A stretch of 64,000 nt of DNA, taken from NCBI RefSeq assembly GCF_006265175.1, contig NZ_VDCQ01000025.1:52121-116120 (forward strand), read 5' to 3'. This DNA is from Paenibacillus hemerocallicola (GTDB taxonomy: Bacteria; Bacillota; Bacilli; Paenibacillales; NBRC-103111). Below are positions 1-8,189 of the stretch, in pieces. Below the pieces are notes generated by a model. It worked only from the letters and a program-made list of their open reading frames with translations, did no database searches and had not been told where the DNA came from. A program made the position numbers and the translations under genes. The first letter of the stretch is position 1. The number at the start of each line of letters is the position of its first letter.

Positions 1-1034
1 ATGGCCAAGGAATAGCCGTTAAATCCGTAATACGAGGCGATCTGCCTCGGGGGTGCGAACATCGGTACGACATCCATCAGAAGCGGACCGGCGATCATGG
101 TGCCGAATGCAAATACGACCGAGCCTGCCAATAACAGAATCAAGTTATACGCAAACGTAAAGGCAAACAGCCCGAGCCCCATGACGAGCGTCCCGAGCCC
201 GATTAGCATAAAGCGGTTTTCGTAGTTTTGTAGCGCCCTTGTAATCCTCAGCTGAAACAGGATGACCGAGATTGAAATCGCGGCATATACGTAGGCGACC
301 CCGTTTTTATTTCCGGCCACCGTTTCGGCCAATTGCGGCAAGGTCAAGAAAAGCTGCATGAACAAATAGTAATAGCCGATCAGAATCAAGGTGTAGGCGA
401 CAAAAGGCTTGTCTTTGAAAATCGTCTGCATGTCCTTCAATACGCTCTCTCTCGAGAAATCAACGTTCAGCCGCGGCAATTTCCAAGCGATGAGGCATGC
501 GATGAATATATAAATTCCGCCCGATACGAGTGACAAATAAAAGAAATCCAGTGAACTGAGGATACTCCCTACGATGGTGGAAGAAACCATGCCGAGGTTG
601 GATACGATATTTTTGAACGAAAACAGCAGCTTCCGATGCTCCTCAGGCGTTAATCTGGCGAAAGCGGCCTGATACGAGGGCTCGAACAGCGCCCCGCCCA
701 ATCCGGAAACGATAGCAGCGGCAAAAAATTGCCACATGTCGGTGCAAAAGGCAAATGCCAAAAAGCCGACGGCGCGCACCCCGACTCCAAAAACGAGAGT
801 TTCTTTGCAGCCGAACCGGTCCGCCACAATTCCTCCTATGAACGTGAAGCCTTGCTGCGAAAACTGACGGACGCCGAGCAAAACGCCGGTGAGCGCCAAC
901 GACCATAAGAAATTGCCGGTCAAATGAAGCGTAAGATACGGGATCAAAGCGTAAAATCCCAAATTCATCAGAAACGAACAGACGTACAACGCTTTAATAC
1001 TGCTTGGCGCCACTTTCCACGCCTGTAAAGCCAT
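1..1034 (-). CDS. MFS transporter (multidrug-type), C-terminus outside window
   Basis: Reading the minus strand from the ATG at 1034 gives an open frame that runs off the left edge, so the C-terminal part is missing. The first residues read MALQAWKVAPSSIK, and about 340 residues are visible. They are hydrophobic, with repeated membrane helices and the MFS loop 2-3 signature (GGIVADRFGCKE, about residues 63-74). The N-terminal region resembles MdtH-like drug:proton antiporters of the inner membrane. A ribosome site (GGGAAGGTGA) lies 6-7 bases before the ATG. The preceding gene on the same strand (1091-1636) is a truncated regulator, so the exporter may have lost a partner. Substrate unknown. 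Confidence 0.8.
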   Translation of the reverse strand, partial: MALQAWKVAPSSIKALYVCSFLMNLGFYALIPYLTLHLTGNFLWSLALTGVLLGVRQFSQQGFTFIGGIVADRFGCKETLVFGVGVRAVGFLAFAFCTDMWQFFAAAIVSGLGGALFEPSYQAAFARLTPEEHRKLLFSFKNIVSNLGMVSSTIVGSILSSLDFFYLSLVSGGIYIFIACLIAWKLPRLNVDFSRESVLKDMQTIFKDKPFVAYTLILIGYYYLFMQLFLTLPQLAETVAGNKNGVAYVYAAISISVILFQLRITRALQNYENRFMLIGLGTLVMGLGLFAFTFAYNLILLLAGSVVFAFGTMIAGPLLMDVVPMFAPPRQIASYYGFNGYSLA

Positions 1035-1090
1035 AGCCGGTCACCTTCCCTTAGCTCCGCTCGTCGGTATATCGCCGATTGGCACATGTC

Positions 1091-1636
1091 CTAGCATGCT
1101 CTATCTTGCATTATAGCAAGGTTACGGCCGAATGAGCGCAGGATTTGGAAAAAAAGCGCCCTCCTTTCGAAATTAAACCGAATTCCAATTAAAAAGCCGA
1201 CCAGTGCTGCTCCCCGAATGTGGAAGCAAACATCAGTCGAGTGAAGATCAGTAAGTTGAACTTCCCGGAGACGCAAGGCGTCCTCCGACGGCAATCTGCC
1301 GGATGCATGCAGGAATGACATAGACTCCGAGTCCGGGCTCAAACCCCATTCGTTTCTCCGATTGGCATGAGAGACATGCTGCAGAAACAGGACATCCCCC
1401 CGGACCTCTCCGGACCGAGGCGTCGCCCGGATTTCGGTGCCGCTCGGCCATATATATAGCTGCCCTTTCATCATTCGTCCGCTTTCCCCGTTCGCCTCCA
1501 ACCAGACTTCTCCCTGCGAGATGAAACAGGCTACGGGCTTTCGACCCACACGAAAGGAAATGGATCGTTGCGAAGACCAGTCTCGACGGAACACGGAGGA
1601 CAACAGCAGCAATGACGTTTGCGAAGATGGATTCAT
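1091..1636 (-). pseudogene. AraC-type cupin domain remnant without HTH
   Basis: The 181-residue frame starts MNPSSQTSLL. Its first half has the look of an AraC N-terminal ligand-binding (cupin) domain, with stretches such as KPVACFISQGEVWLEANG and GQLYIWPSGTEI. It then runs into sequence without clear homology (arginine- and phenylalanine-rich) and stops at 1091, with no AraC helix-turn-helix pair. AraC regulators are normally 270-300 residues, so this is probably a truncated or frameshifted relic. A TATAAT box lies on the minus strand about 40 bases before the ATG. The identification is inferred and modest; another cupin protein is possible. Confidence 0.4.
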
Positions 1637-1717
1637 AGTCGGGTTCCCCCACACTTCCATCTCGAATGCCGCTATTATAGCATGAAAATCGCGCATTTCG
1701 CGGCACACTCCGCACAA

Positions 1718-1745
1718 AAGAAAAAAGCTTGATTTCTCAAGCTTT
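1718..1745 (-). terminator. Rho-independent terminator
   Basis: The stem AAAGCTTGA / TCAAGCTTT with a TTTC (GAAA) loop is followed on the minus strand by a T-rich run. It lies just past the stop of the 1787-2830 gene. Confidence 0.8.
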
Positions 1746-1786
1746 ATCGGAGCTTCCTATGCACGGAATCGCGGAATGCTGCCCGC

Positions 1787-2830
1787 TCAAGCTCGCGCTT
1801 CCTCCACAATCTCTTCTTCGTCCGGATCGACGTGCTCGACCATACGGTTCAGACGTGCCGTCTGATGACCGTAATCGTATATGGCAGCCGCGACGATCAT
1901 GAGTCGCAGAGCACCGTTCCTGCCTTCGTTGTAACCGTCGGTCGCTTGCCTCATAAACAGATCGTTTGCTTCCTCGAGCGGAGTCGAATCCCAGCTGCCG
2001 GGCTTCAGCTTGTCTTCGAACTTCAGAAGCACATGCTCGTGAAACTTGATTACTTTCTCCAGATGCCGATCATAGCTTTTGTTCATATTCGCCGTTCTCT
2101 CCGCTTGGAAAAAATGCTCTTGGACCGCCTCCAATACCTCGAAGCCTTTCTGCAGCGTGTAGAGCATCTGCTTGTCCACGACAAGCTCGCGCCTTTGCCG
2201 GTATTTGGCGCGCTTCAGCTTCTTATGCTCCTCCTCGAGCAGCTTGTACTTGGCGGCCAGTGACGCAACGCCATCCTGCAGCGCCTGCTTCTGTTCGCGG
2301 AACACCTTCTCCCGTATCTCGTCGGAAATGGCGGTGCGCAGCAGCAAAGATAGTTGGGTAAAGACCGATTGGACCTGTTCGTGAAATTGCTCCTTCGGCT
2401 TCGGAGGCAGAACCGCGATATTGATCACAAAAGCGGATACGATGCCGATCAAGCTGAGCAGAAACCGGTTCAAGGCAAAGCCCCACTGCCCCGAAGCCTC
2501 CATAACGGCTATAACCGTCACCAGCGTCAAGCCGATCGTTTCTTCCATCTTGAACTTCATGCACAGCATAATGACAAGGATGCATACAACCCCGATAGCG
2601 ATCGGCTCATTGGAGAAAAACGTCCCGGCCAGCATCGCGATCACGGCTCCGAGCGTATTCGTCTGCACCTGTTCGAGAAAATAGCGCCAGGAACGGTAGA
2701 TCGAGGGCTGCATCGCAAAGATCGCCGCCACGGCGGCAATGACAGGGGGAGTAAAATGGAGCCAAGTGCTTATGTATAAGGCCAAGGTGACAGCGATTCC
2801 CGTCTTCAGCATCCGGGCTCCGAATGTCAT
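1787..2830 (-). CDS. Aromatic acid exporter family (FUSC/ArAE-like) membrane protein
   Basis: A 347-residue protein. About residues 5-165 form six hydrophobic helices, with the patterns PPVIAAVAAIFAMQPSIYRS and TLGAVIAMLAGTFF that are typical of the UPF0421/ArAE_1 family. The rest is a charged, largely helical cytoplasmic part rich in E, K and R (likely coiled coil), ending in an acidic tail. The ATG at 2830 is chosen because GGAGGGAGATTAC precedes it; the longer frame adds 27 unlikely residues. Family members are thought to export aromatic acids or related compounds. It is a single gene with its own promoter (2870-2898) and terminator (1718-1745). Substrate unknown. Confidence 0.8.
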   Translation of the reverse strand: MTFGARMLKTGIAVTLALYISTWLHFTPPVIAAVAAIFAMQPSIYRSWRYFLEQVQTNTLGAVIAMLAGTFFSNEPIAIGVVCILVIMLCMKFKMEETIGLTLVTVIAVMEASGQWGFALNRFLLSLIGIVSAFVINIAVLPPKPKEQFHEQVQSVFTQLSLLLRTAISDEIREKVFREQKQALQDGVASLAAKYKLLEEEHKKLKRAKYRQRRELVVDKQMLYTLQKGFEVLEAVQEHFFQAERTANMNKSYDRHLEKVIKFHEHVLLKFEDKLKPGSWDSTPLEEANDLFMRQATDGYNEGRNGALRLMIVAAAIYDYGHQTARLNRMVEHVDPDEEEIVEEARA

Positions 2831-2869
2831 GTAATCTCCCTCCTTCGTTTCGTTAGCACAACAAAGAGA

Positions 2870-2898
2870 ATTATACAATCCGCACATCGATACAACAA
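2870..2898 (-). promoter_or_regulatory. Sigma-A-like promoter of the exporter gene
   Basis: On the minus strand TTGTTG is followed after 17 bases by TATAAT, 40 bases before the ATG at 2830. Confidence 0.55.
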
Positions 2899-3017
2899 GT
2901 CGAAACGACACAGCCGCCGATAGTCACCAATAAACGTTCCTCGGCATTACGAAACAATCCTTTGGTTATCCGGACATCAAGGAAATGAATGCTATATTCA
3001 AACTATGCCGTATACGC

Positions 3018-3055
3018 AAAAAAGGACCACCAGAACATGCTCCAGGGTCCTTTCC
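3018..3055 (-). terminator. Rho-independent terminator downstream of the MIP18-type gene
   Basis: The stem AAAGGACC / GGTCCTTT is followed by six Ts on the minus strand. It lies 160 bases after the 3212-3529 gene. Between them is a short frame without a start codon (about 3078-3205 minus, containing AAQWGQKALDLLRREL) that may be a gene remnant. Confidence 0.65.
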
Positions 3056-3211
3056 TCTAGCAGTGCGAGATTACTTTCTTCAGCTACTATCGGCAAACGA
3101 TTTACATTGGACGGCGAGTGGGACGGCGAGTTCGCGTCGCAGCAGATCCAGAGCCTTTTGTCCCCACTGTGCGGCTTCAAAACATCGGCTTCGGCAAGCT
3201 TGCCTGATGGT

Positions 3212-3529
3212 TTACGGAGTCGACGCCCGGCGCGATCTTATTTCCTCAATCGCTTGGTCATTCATCATGGCCGGTGTCCATTTCGGCTCCCACACGAGCC
3301 GGACTTCGACCTCATTCACACCAGGAGTTTCAGCCGCCACCGTCTTTGCTTGATCGACAATTTCATCGGCGAGCGGACATTCCGGAATCGTTAATGTCAT
3401 CTCGATCTTCACGTCGCCGGCTTCATCCGCCGATACGTCATACACGAGTCCCAAGTCGACGATATTAACCCCGACCTCGGGATCGATAACGTTTTCCAAC
3501 GACGACCAAACCCGATCTTCTACTTTCAA
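3212..3529 (-). CDS. MIP18 family (DUF59) metal-sulfur cluster assembly factor
   Basis: A 105-residue protein with the DUF59 signature: VIDPEVGVNIVDLGLVYD (about residues 14-31) followed by the segment TLTIPECPLADEI, whose cysteine is the conserved family cysteine. Related PaaD/SufT-type proteins help mature or insert Fe-S clusters, in the cytoplasm. The start is TTG, supported by CCGGAGGTGAACAAG seven bases upstream. No suf genes are in the window, so its client is unknown. Length is normal for the family. Confidence 0.85.
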   Translation of the reverse strand: MKVEDRVWSSLENVIDPEVGVNIVDLGLVYDVSADEAGDVKIEMTLTIPECPLADEIVDQAKTVAAETPGVNEVEVRLVWEPKWTPAMMNDQAIEEIRSRRASTP

Positions 3530-3601
3530 ACTTGTTCACCTCCGGGGCATGTATGGCAACGTCACTTCGTGCCAACTTATGGTGCCCGGACGATCCCGTT
3601 C

Positions 3602-4150
3602 TTATTTTTTCCAAAGGGAAGCGTACTTTTTCCGATATTTCAGATCTTCTTCCCTGTCGATCAGGTCCAACGCTTTTTCCTTGACTGTCTCGTCATGGTC
3701 CGAATCATACAGCTTCCTGAAGCCTTGAATAATGTCGAACCGAATCAAGGTCCCATTCTTTTCCTGCATACAAGTTCTGTACCGCTCGGCGAGACCGTTT
3801 ATCAGCATCTCTTTCTGCCGTTCCCCCGCCAAGCCGATTTTCCACAAAGCTTGCAGCCCGTGTCTCGCCGTGACGAACCGCTTGTCCTTTGTCAGTTCGA
3901 TCAATGCGGCAAAATCATCGAATATTCTGCCCTCCGGATCGCTTATGGCCAAATTGCACAGCAGCTGTGCCGCGATCGCCCGTTGATGGTTATCCGGATG
4001 CGTCAAATCCTGTACGAGCGAATCCCAAATCTCGTACGACCAATCCACCTTGTCATTGGTTAAAGCTTGAATCTCGAGAAGGGCTTGGTATCGCACGTCC
4101 TTATCTTGGGATTTCAGATTTTCGATACAGCTTCGTGCGTGACTGTCCAT
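3602..4150 (-). CDS. HEAT-repeat protein
   Basis: A 182-residue soluble protein made of alpha-helical repeats. Recurring patterns such as DVRYQALLEIQAL, NHQRAIAAQLLCNLA and FVTARHGLQALWKIG mark at least three HEAT/armadillo-like units across residues 15-125. There is no signal peptide or membrane segment. The ATG at 4150 follows AACAGGAGGACTAGTCT, a strong ribosome site. HEAT proteins of this kind act as interaction scaffolds; no specific partner can be read from the neighbours (the Fe-S factor downstream, a divergent possible ASCH-domain gene upstream). Confidence 0.7.
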   Translation of the reverse strand: MDSHARSCIENLKSQDKDVRYQALLEIQALTNDKVDWSYEIWDSLVQDLTHPDNHQRAIAAQLLCNLAISDPEGRIFDDFAALIELTKDKRFVTARHGLQALWKIGLAGERQKEMLINGLAERYRTCMQEKNGTLIRFDIIQGFRKLYDSDHDETVKEKALDLIDREEDLKYRKKYASLWKK

Positions 4151-4440
4151 AGACTAGTCCTCCTGTTATTAGAGCTGTACTGCCGCATGACGGCAATTGT
4201 TTGTCAAATTATAACACATAAGTGCCCGTGCAATTTCTTACTGATTGCTATATCGCTTCCAAGATTGGTTTCCTCCCAAAAAGAAAAACGGCCTTCGGAT
4301 CGAGAATGAATAGGGCCGGATGCCGCCGCGTGACAATATACAACTTTTTAATTATAATGTTACCAAATATTCACTCTTATGGCAGGTGACTGACCAGACA
4401 CGTGCAAGCCCGGAATGGCTTGCAGGAAGGAATGGGACGC

Positions 4441-5028
4441 ATGCTTTTTAAGCAACGGATATTGGACGGGATCGCAGACGGTGTCATTTCGGTGGCGTTC
4501 CGCCGATGGAAACGGGCCAGTGTCAAGACGGGAAGCCGGCTTCACACCCCGATCGGGCTGCTTGAGATTACTTCGATTGCGGTCGTCCCCGAACGGGAGA
4601 TCACGGAGACGGACGCGGTTCGGGCCGGGTTTTCCACACGCGGAGAACTGTTCAAGGAAATCGATTCGTTTAGCGACGAGGGGGACATCTTCCGGATAGA
4701 GGTGATCCGTATCGGGGCCGATCCGCGGGAACAATTGCGGGAACGCGACGAAATGACCGATGCGGAATTTGCGGATTTGCGAACAAGATTGGAACGGTTG
4801 GACAAAGCAAGTGCGCACGGTCCTTGGACCGTTAAGTTTCTATGTCTCGTTAACGAGCATCCCGGCTTAAGAGCGACGGATCTCGCCGCCTCGATCGGCT
4901 GGGAGACGGAGAAGCTGAAATTGAACGTCCGCAAGCTGAAAAATCTCGGGCTTACGATCAGCCTCGGCACCGGGTATCGGATCTCGCCGCGCGGACGAAT
5001 GGTCATGAACAAACTTGGTCTGGTTTGA
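4441..5028 (+). CDS. ASCH-like domain protein with C-terminal winged-helix-like region
   Basis: A 195-residue protein. Residues 1-100 (LFKQRILDGI, SVAFRRWKRASVKTG, IGLLEITSIAVV) resemble ASCH domains, small beta-barrel folds linked to RNA or nucleotide binding. The C-terminal 70 residues (VKFLCLVNEHPGLRATDLA, KLKLNVRKLKNLGLTIS) look like a winged helix-turn-helix. The ATG at 4441 is preferred because GCAGGAAGGA lies 8-10 bases upstream; a longer GTG-started form from 4402 is possible. It is divergent from the HEAT-repeat gene. Function inferred from fold resemblance only. Confidence 0.55.
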   Translation: MLFKQRILDGIADGVISVAFRRWKRASVKTGSRLHTPIGLLEITSIAVVPEREITETDAVRAGFSTRGELFKEIDSFSDEGDIFRIEVIRIGADPREQLRERDEMTDAEFADLRTRLERLDKASAHGPWTVKFLCLVNEHPGLRATDLAASIGWETEKLKLNVRKLKNLGLTISLGTGYRISPRGRMVMNKLGLV

Positions 5029-5151
5029 AATGCCCACGATGCATGCTCCGATTACGTTCCGTTTCGTCGGCAGCGGTTGGCCCGGCGTATTGTCCAGCCT
5101 TAAAACTTTACCGGAGACCGGTACACCGCTACTCGGAAACAGACAATGACG

Positions 5152-6159
5152 TTACCCTAACCGTTTGCGCTTGAACAAAAGGTACATGAAAAATGGGGCT
5201 CCTACTCCCGCGGTGAAAACACCGGCGGGAATGTCCAGCGGCTGGAACAGCATTCTACCCGCGAGGTCGGCCAACAGCAAAGTTATCGCGCCCAGGAAAG
5301 CGGCGACCGGAATGAGGATTCGGTAAGAGTTGCCCGCTAGCTTCCTCGCCATGTACGGTGCCAGCAATCCGATAAACGATATAGTACCGGCTACCCCCAC
5401 CGCCGCACCGGCGAGAGCGACGCCAATCAGCAACACGAGCAATCGGCTCAGCTGAAGCCTGCTTCCAAGACCGATCGCCGCTTCCTCGCCCAACGATTGG
5501 ATATTCAGCTCTTTTGCGAACAGCAAGGCCAACGGGATCAGGACGGTAACCCAAGGCCAAACGGCTTCAATGTACCGCCAATTGGTCCCGTAAATGCTCC
5601 CGGTCATCCAATTCAGCACCTGTGCGGCCAAATAGGCCGGTCCGCTCAACAGCAAGAACATCGTCATCGCGCTCATCGCCGTCGATATGCCGATACCGAT
5701 AAGCACTAGCCGGAATGGGGTCACTCCCCTTTTCCATGCCATTGCATAATTGATAGCGGCAGCCATGAATGCACCCGCGATTGCAATAACGGGAACCCAA
5801 TGTATACTGTAGCCGGTGAATAGGGTCATAAATGCTACTACAGCCACCGAAGCACCGCCCGTCACACCCAGCAAATCGGGCGAGGCAAGCGGATTGCGGA
5901 TCATCCCCTGGAATAGGCTGCCGGAAACCGCCAACGCCGCTCCGATCAACAGCGCCGCCACAATTCTCGGCAAACGGAACTGCATGATAATCAAATCGCT
6001 GCCTTCCCCATTTCTGCCTATGAGAGATAGAAGCACCTCTCTGATTGGAATGGAGACGCTTCCTACGGATAAGCAAAAGACGGATAAGGCAACCGTCAGC
6101 AAACCGAGCGAAAGCAGTATCGCCGCATATTTCCCTGCTTGACCTTGACGTCTAGCCAT
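5152..6159 (-). CDS. FecCD-type iron-siderophore ABC transporter permease (second)
   Basis: A 335-residue inner-membrane permease of the BtuC/FecCD family, with about nine to ten hydrophobic segments. Family marks visible are RLPRIVAALLIGAALAVSG (near residue 55), GMIRNPLASPDLLGVTGG and GTISFIGLLAPYMARKL. It would pair with the upstream permease to form the channel for ferric siderophores. The start ATG at 6159 follows GAAGGAGGAACC and overlaps the end of the preceding permease gene by 8 bases, showing translational coupling. No ATPase gene follows, so a shared ATPase of FhuC/YusV type encoded elsewhere is inferred. Confidence 0.92.
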   Translation of the reverse strand: MARRQGQAGKYAAILLSLGLLTVALSVFCLSVGSVSIPIREVLLSLIGRNGEGSDLIIMQFRLPRIVAALLIGAALAVSGSLFQGMIRNPLASPDLLGVTGGASVAVVAFMTLFTGYSIHWVPVIAIAGAFMAAAINYAMAWKRGVTPFRLVLIGIGISTAMSAMTMFLLLSGPAYLAAQVLNWMTGSIYGTNWRYIEAVWPWVTVLIPLALLFAKELNIQSLGEEAAIGLGSRLQLSRLLVLLIGVALAGAAVGVAGTISFIGLLAPYMARKLAGNSYRILIPVAAFLGAITLLLADLAGRMLFQPLDIPAGVFTAGVGAPFFMYLLFKRKRLG

Positions 6160-7174
6160 GGTTCCTCCTTCTCGCCACATAGATGAGAAATGGCACGCCG
6201 ATAAGCGCCGTTGCGACTCCGACGGGAACTTCCTTCGGCATCAGGACAAACCGCGACGCGAGATCGGCCGACACCAGAAGGATCGCGCCGGTCACGGCGC
6301 AATACGGGAGCAGCCATCGATGGTCATTCCCGACCAGGAACCTGCATAAGTGCGGCACGATCAGCCCGATGAAAGCGATCGGGCCCGCAGCGGAAACGGA
6401 GCTGCCTGCCAGCAGAACGACAGCGATCATGGACGCCAGGCGGATAAGCGGGAGACGCTGTCCCAGCGATTTTGCGCTGTCGTCTCCAAGCGCCATTACG
6501 TTGAGCGAACCGGAAATGAGCATCGCTAGAAGCCAGCCTGAGGAAATATACGGCAGTACGGTCAGCAAGTGGCTCAGCTGCCTGCCCGAGACGGAGCCGA
6601 CCATCCAAAACAAGGCCGTGTCCAACGACTGCTTGTGAACGAGCATAATTCCCGAAGTGACGGATGAGGCGAACGCAGCCACGGCCGCGCCGGCCAACGT
6701 CAGCTTGATCGGCTCGAATCCGCCGCTTCCCTGTATGCTTAACCCGTAGACGAGCAAAGATGTAAGCGCCGCTCCAGCGAATGCGATCCAGATCATTCCG
6801 CCCATTGTCAATGACGAGCCAAAAAAAGCGATTCCAACCACGATGAACAAGACGGCTCCGGAGTTAATCCCGAATAGGGACGGAGAAGCCAGCGGATTTT
6901 TCGTCAGCACCTGCATGATCGCTCCCGCAATGGCAAGGCTGGCCCCGACCGCAGCGGCGATTAACGCCCGGGGAACCCGTGTCGTCGTGAGAATGAGGTG
7001 CTCGTTGGATCCGTCAAACTGACTATAGGCAAGCCATAGCTCGCGGATGCCGAATTGCTGCAGACCGAATAAAATACTGGCGAGCAGCGCGATCAGCACG
7101 ACTGCTAGTCCGATTGCAAAGCCTGCTAGCTTTCCTCTGCCGCTTCGGATCATTACCCCATTTACGCTCGCCAC
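6152..7174 (-). CDS. FecCD-type iron-siderophore ABC transporter permease (first)
   Basis: A 340-residue permease with the FecCD marks TRVPRALIAAAVGASLAIAG, VLTKNPLASPSLFGINSG and GPIAFIGLIVPHLCRFLVG. It likely forms a heterodimer with the next permease. The start is GTG at 7174, preceded by GAGGTGAAGTAATCCA, which lies inside the end of the upstream binding-protein frame; a second in-frame ATG seven codons later is less well placed. It is third in the order regulator, binding protein, permease, permease. Iron control is expected through the Fur boxes at 8215 and 9208. Confidence 0.92.
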   Translation of the reverse strand: MASVNGVMIRSGRGKLAGFAIGLAVVLIALLASILFGLQQFGIRELWLAYSQFDGSNEHLILTTTRVPRALIAAAVGASLAIAGAIMQVLTKNPLASPSLFGINSGAVLFIVVGIAFFGSSLTMGGMIWIAFAGAALTSLLVYGLSIQGSGGFEPIKLTLAGAAVAAFASSVTSGIMLVHKQSLDTALFWMVGSVSGRQLSHLLTVLPYISSGWLLAMLISGSLNVMALGDDSAKSLGQRLPLIRLASMIAVVLLAGSSVSAAGPIAFIGLIVPHLCRFLVGNDHRWLLPYCAVTGAILLVSADLASRFVLMPKEVPVGVATALIGVPFLIYVARRRNHG

Positions 7175-7178
7175 TGGA

Positions 7179-8189
7179 TTACTTCACCTCGAAATAAGCG
7201 GCGAGCTCGTCCAGCAACAGATTGGCCGCTTTATATCCGCCCGCCGAATTCCAAATAGCTTCGTCCACTTGAATGACCTTCTTGTTCTTGTATACGCTCA
7301 AGTTTTTGAACAACGGATCATTCATCCATTCCTGCACGACCTTCGCCGCATCGGTCTTGCCTGCCGCTTCCGTCACGAAGTAGAAAAGTACGTCGCCGTC
7401 CATGCTCGGAATTTTCTCCTTGCTCATGACCTCGATGAAAGACTCCTTGTCCTGGGAAGCCGGACGGGCAATACCGAGTTGATTCAGGAGCACCCCGGAA
7501 AACGACTGCTTCTGGTAGATCCGGACCTGCGTTGCGGAGAAACGGGCGACCGATACTTTGGTAGCGGTTTTGGCGCCCAGCTTCGCTTTCACCTCGGAGA
7601 CGCGTTTGTCGAAGGCGGCCATCGTCTTGTCGCCCTCTTCTTTTTTATTGATCGCTTCCATATACAGCTTGAAATTGATTTGCCAATCGCCGCCCAAATC
7701 CTCGGCGAATACGGTAGGCGCGATCTGCTTCAATTGCTCGTATACTTTCTCCTGCCTCGCTTTATTCCCGATAATGAGATCCGGCTTGAGGCCGGCGATC
7801 AGCTCGATATTCGGCTGCAGCTCGTCGCCCACGACGGATACGTCCTTCATCTCGTCCTTGATGTGGTCATACCACGGGCTGCCGATCCAGGATTGGACCG
7901 CGCCTACCGGCTTGACCCCGACTGCAAGAAGCGCCTCCGTCCCTTCATTCGTAAGGATTACCACTCGTTTGGGTGTGCCTATAAGAGTGGTCTCGCCCAT
8001 GGCGTGCTTGATTACCCGCGCCGATTCCGTGGCCGTTGAAGCTTTGGCCGCCGGAGACGTCGCTTCCGCATTGGCCGAGCCCCCGTTTACTCCATTGGAT
8101 GTTGTCGTGCCGGTCGTACACGCACTGAGCAATAAAGCGAAGCAAAACAATAAGGTTGCCGCCATTGATGTTCCGGTTCTTCTGCGCAT
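7179..8189 (-). CDS. Iron-siderophore-binding lipoprotein (internal start in the larger frame)
   Basis: From the internal ATG at 8189, preceded by AAAGGGAGACTTACC, a 336-residue protein is read. It opens with a basic stretch MRRRTG, a hydrophobic core and the lipobox LLSAC (Cys24), then a low-complexity Ala/Thr/Ser linker. The body is a FhuD/FepB-like periplasmic binding fold: PKRVVILTNEGTEALLAVGV, ELQPNIELIAGLKPDLIIG and a C-terminal AGGYKAANLLLDELAAYF. It would capture ferric siderophore at the outer face of the membrane and feed the two downstream permeases. The Fur box at 8215-8229 sits about 26 bases before this ATG, as expected for a separate iron-regulated promoter. Confidence 0.85.
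   Translation of the reverse strand: MRRRTGTSMAATLLFCFALLLSACTTGTTTSNGVNGGSANAEATSPAAKASTATESARVIKHAMGETTLIGTPKRVVILTNEGTEALLAVGVKPVGAVQSWIGSPWYDHIKDEMKDVSVVGDELQPNIELIAGLKPDLIIGNKARQEKVYEQLKQIAPTVFAEDLGGDWQINFKLYMEAINKKEEGDKTMAAFDKRVSEVKAKLGAKTATKVSVARFSATQVRIYQKQSFSGVLLNQLGIARPASQDKESFIEVMSKEKIPSMDGDVLFYFVTEAAGKTDAAKVVQEWMNDPLFKNLSVYKNKKVIQVDEAIWNSAGGYKAANLLLDELAAYFEVK

Noticed and set aside
1248..1715. Alternative 155-codon minus frame overlapping the AraC-type remnant
   Set aside because: Composition is random-like; the other frame has cupin-like patterns.
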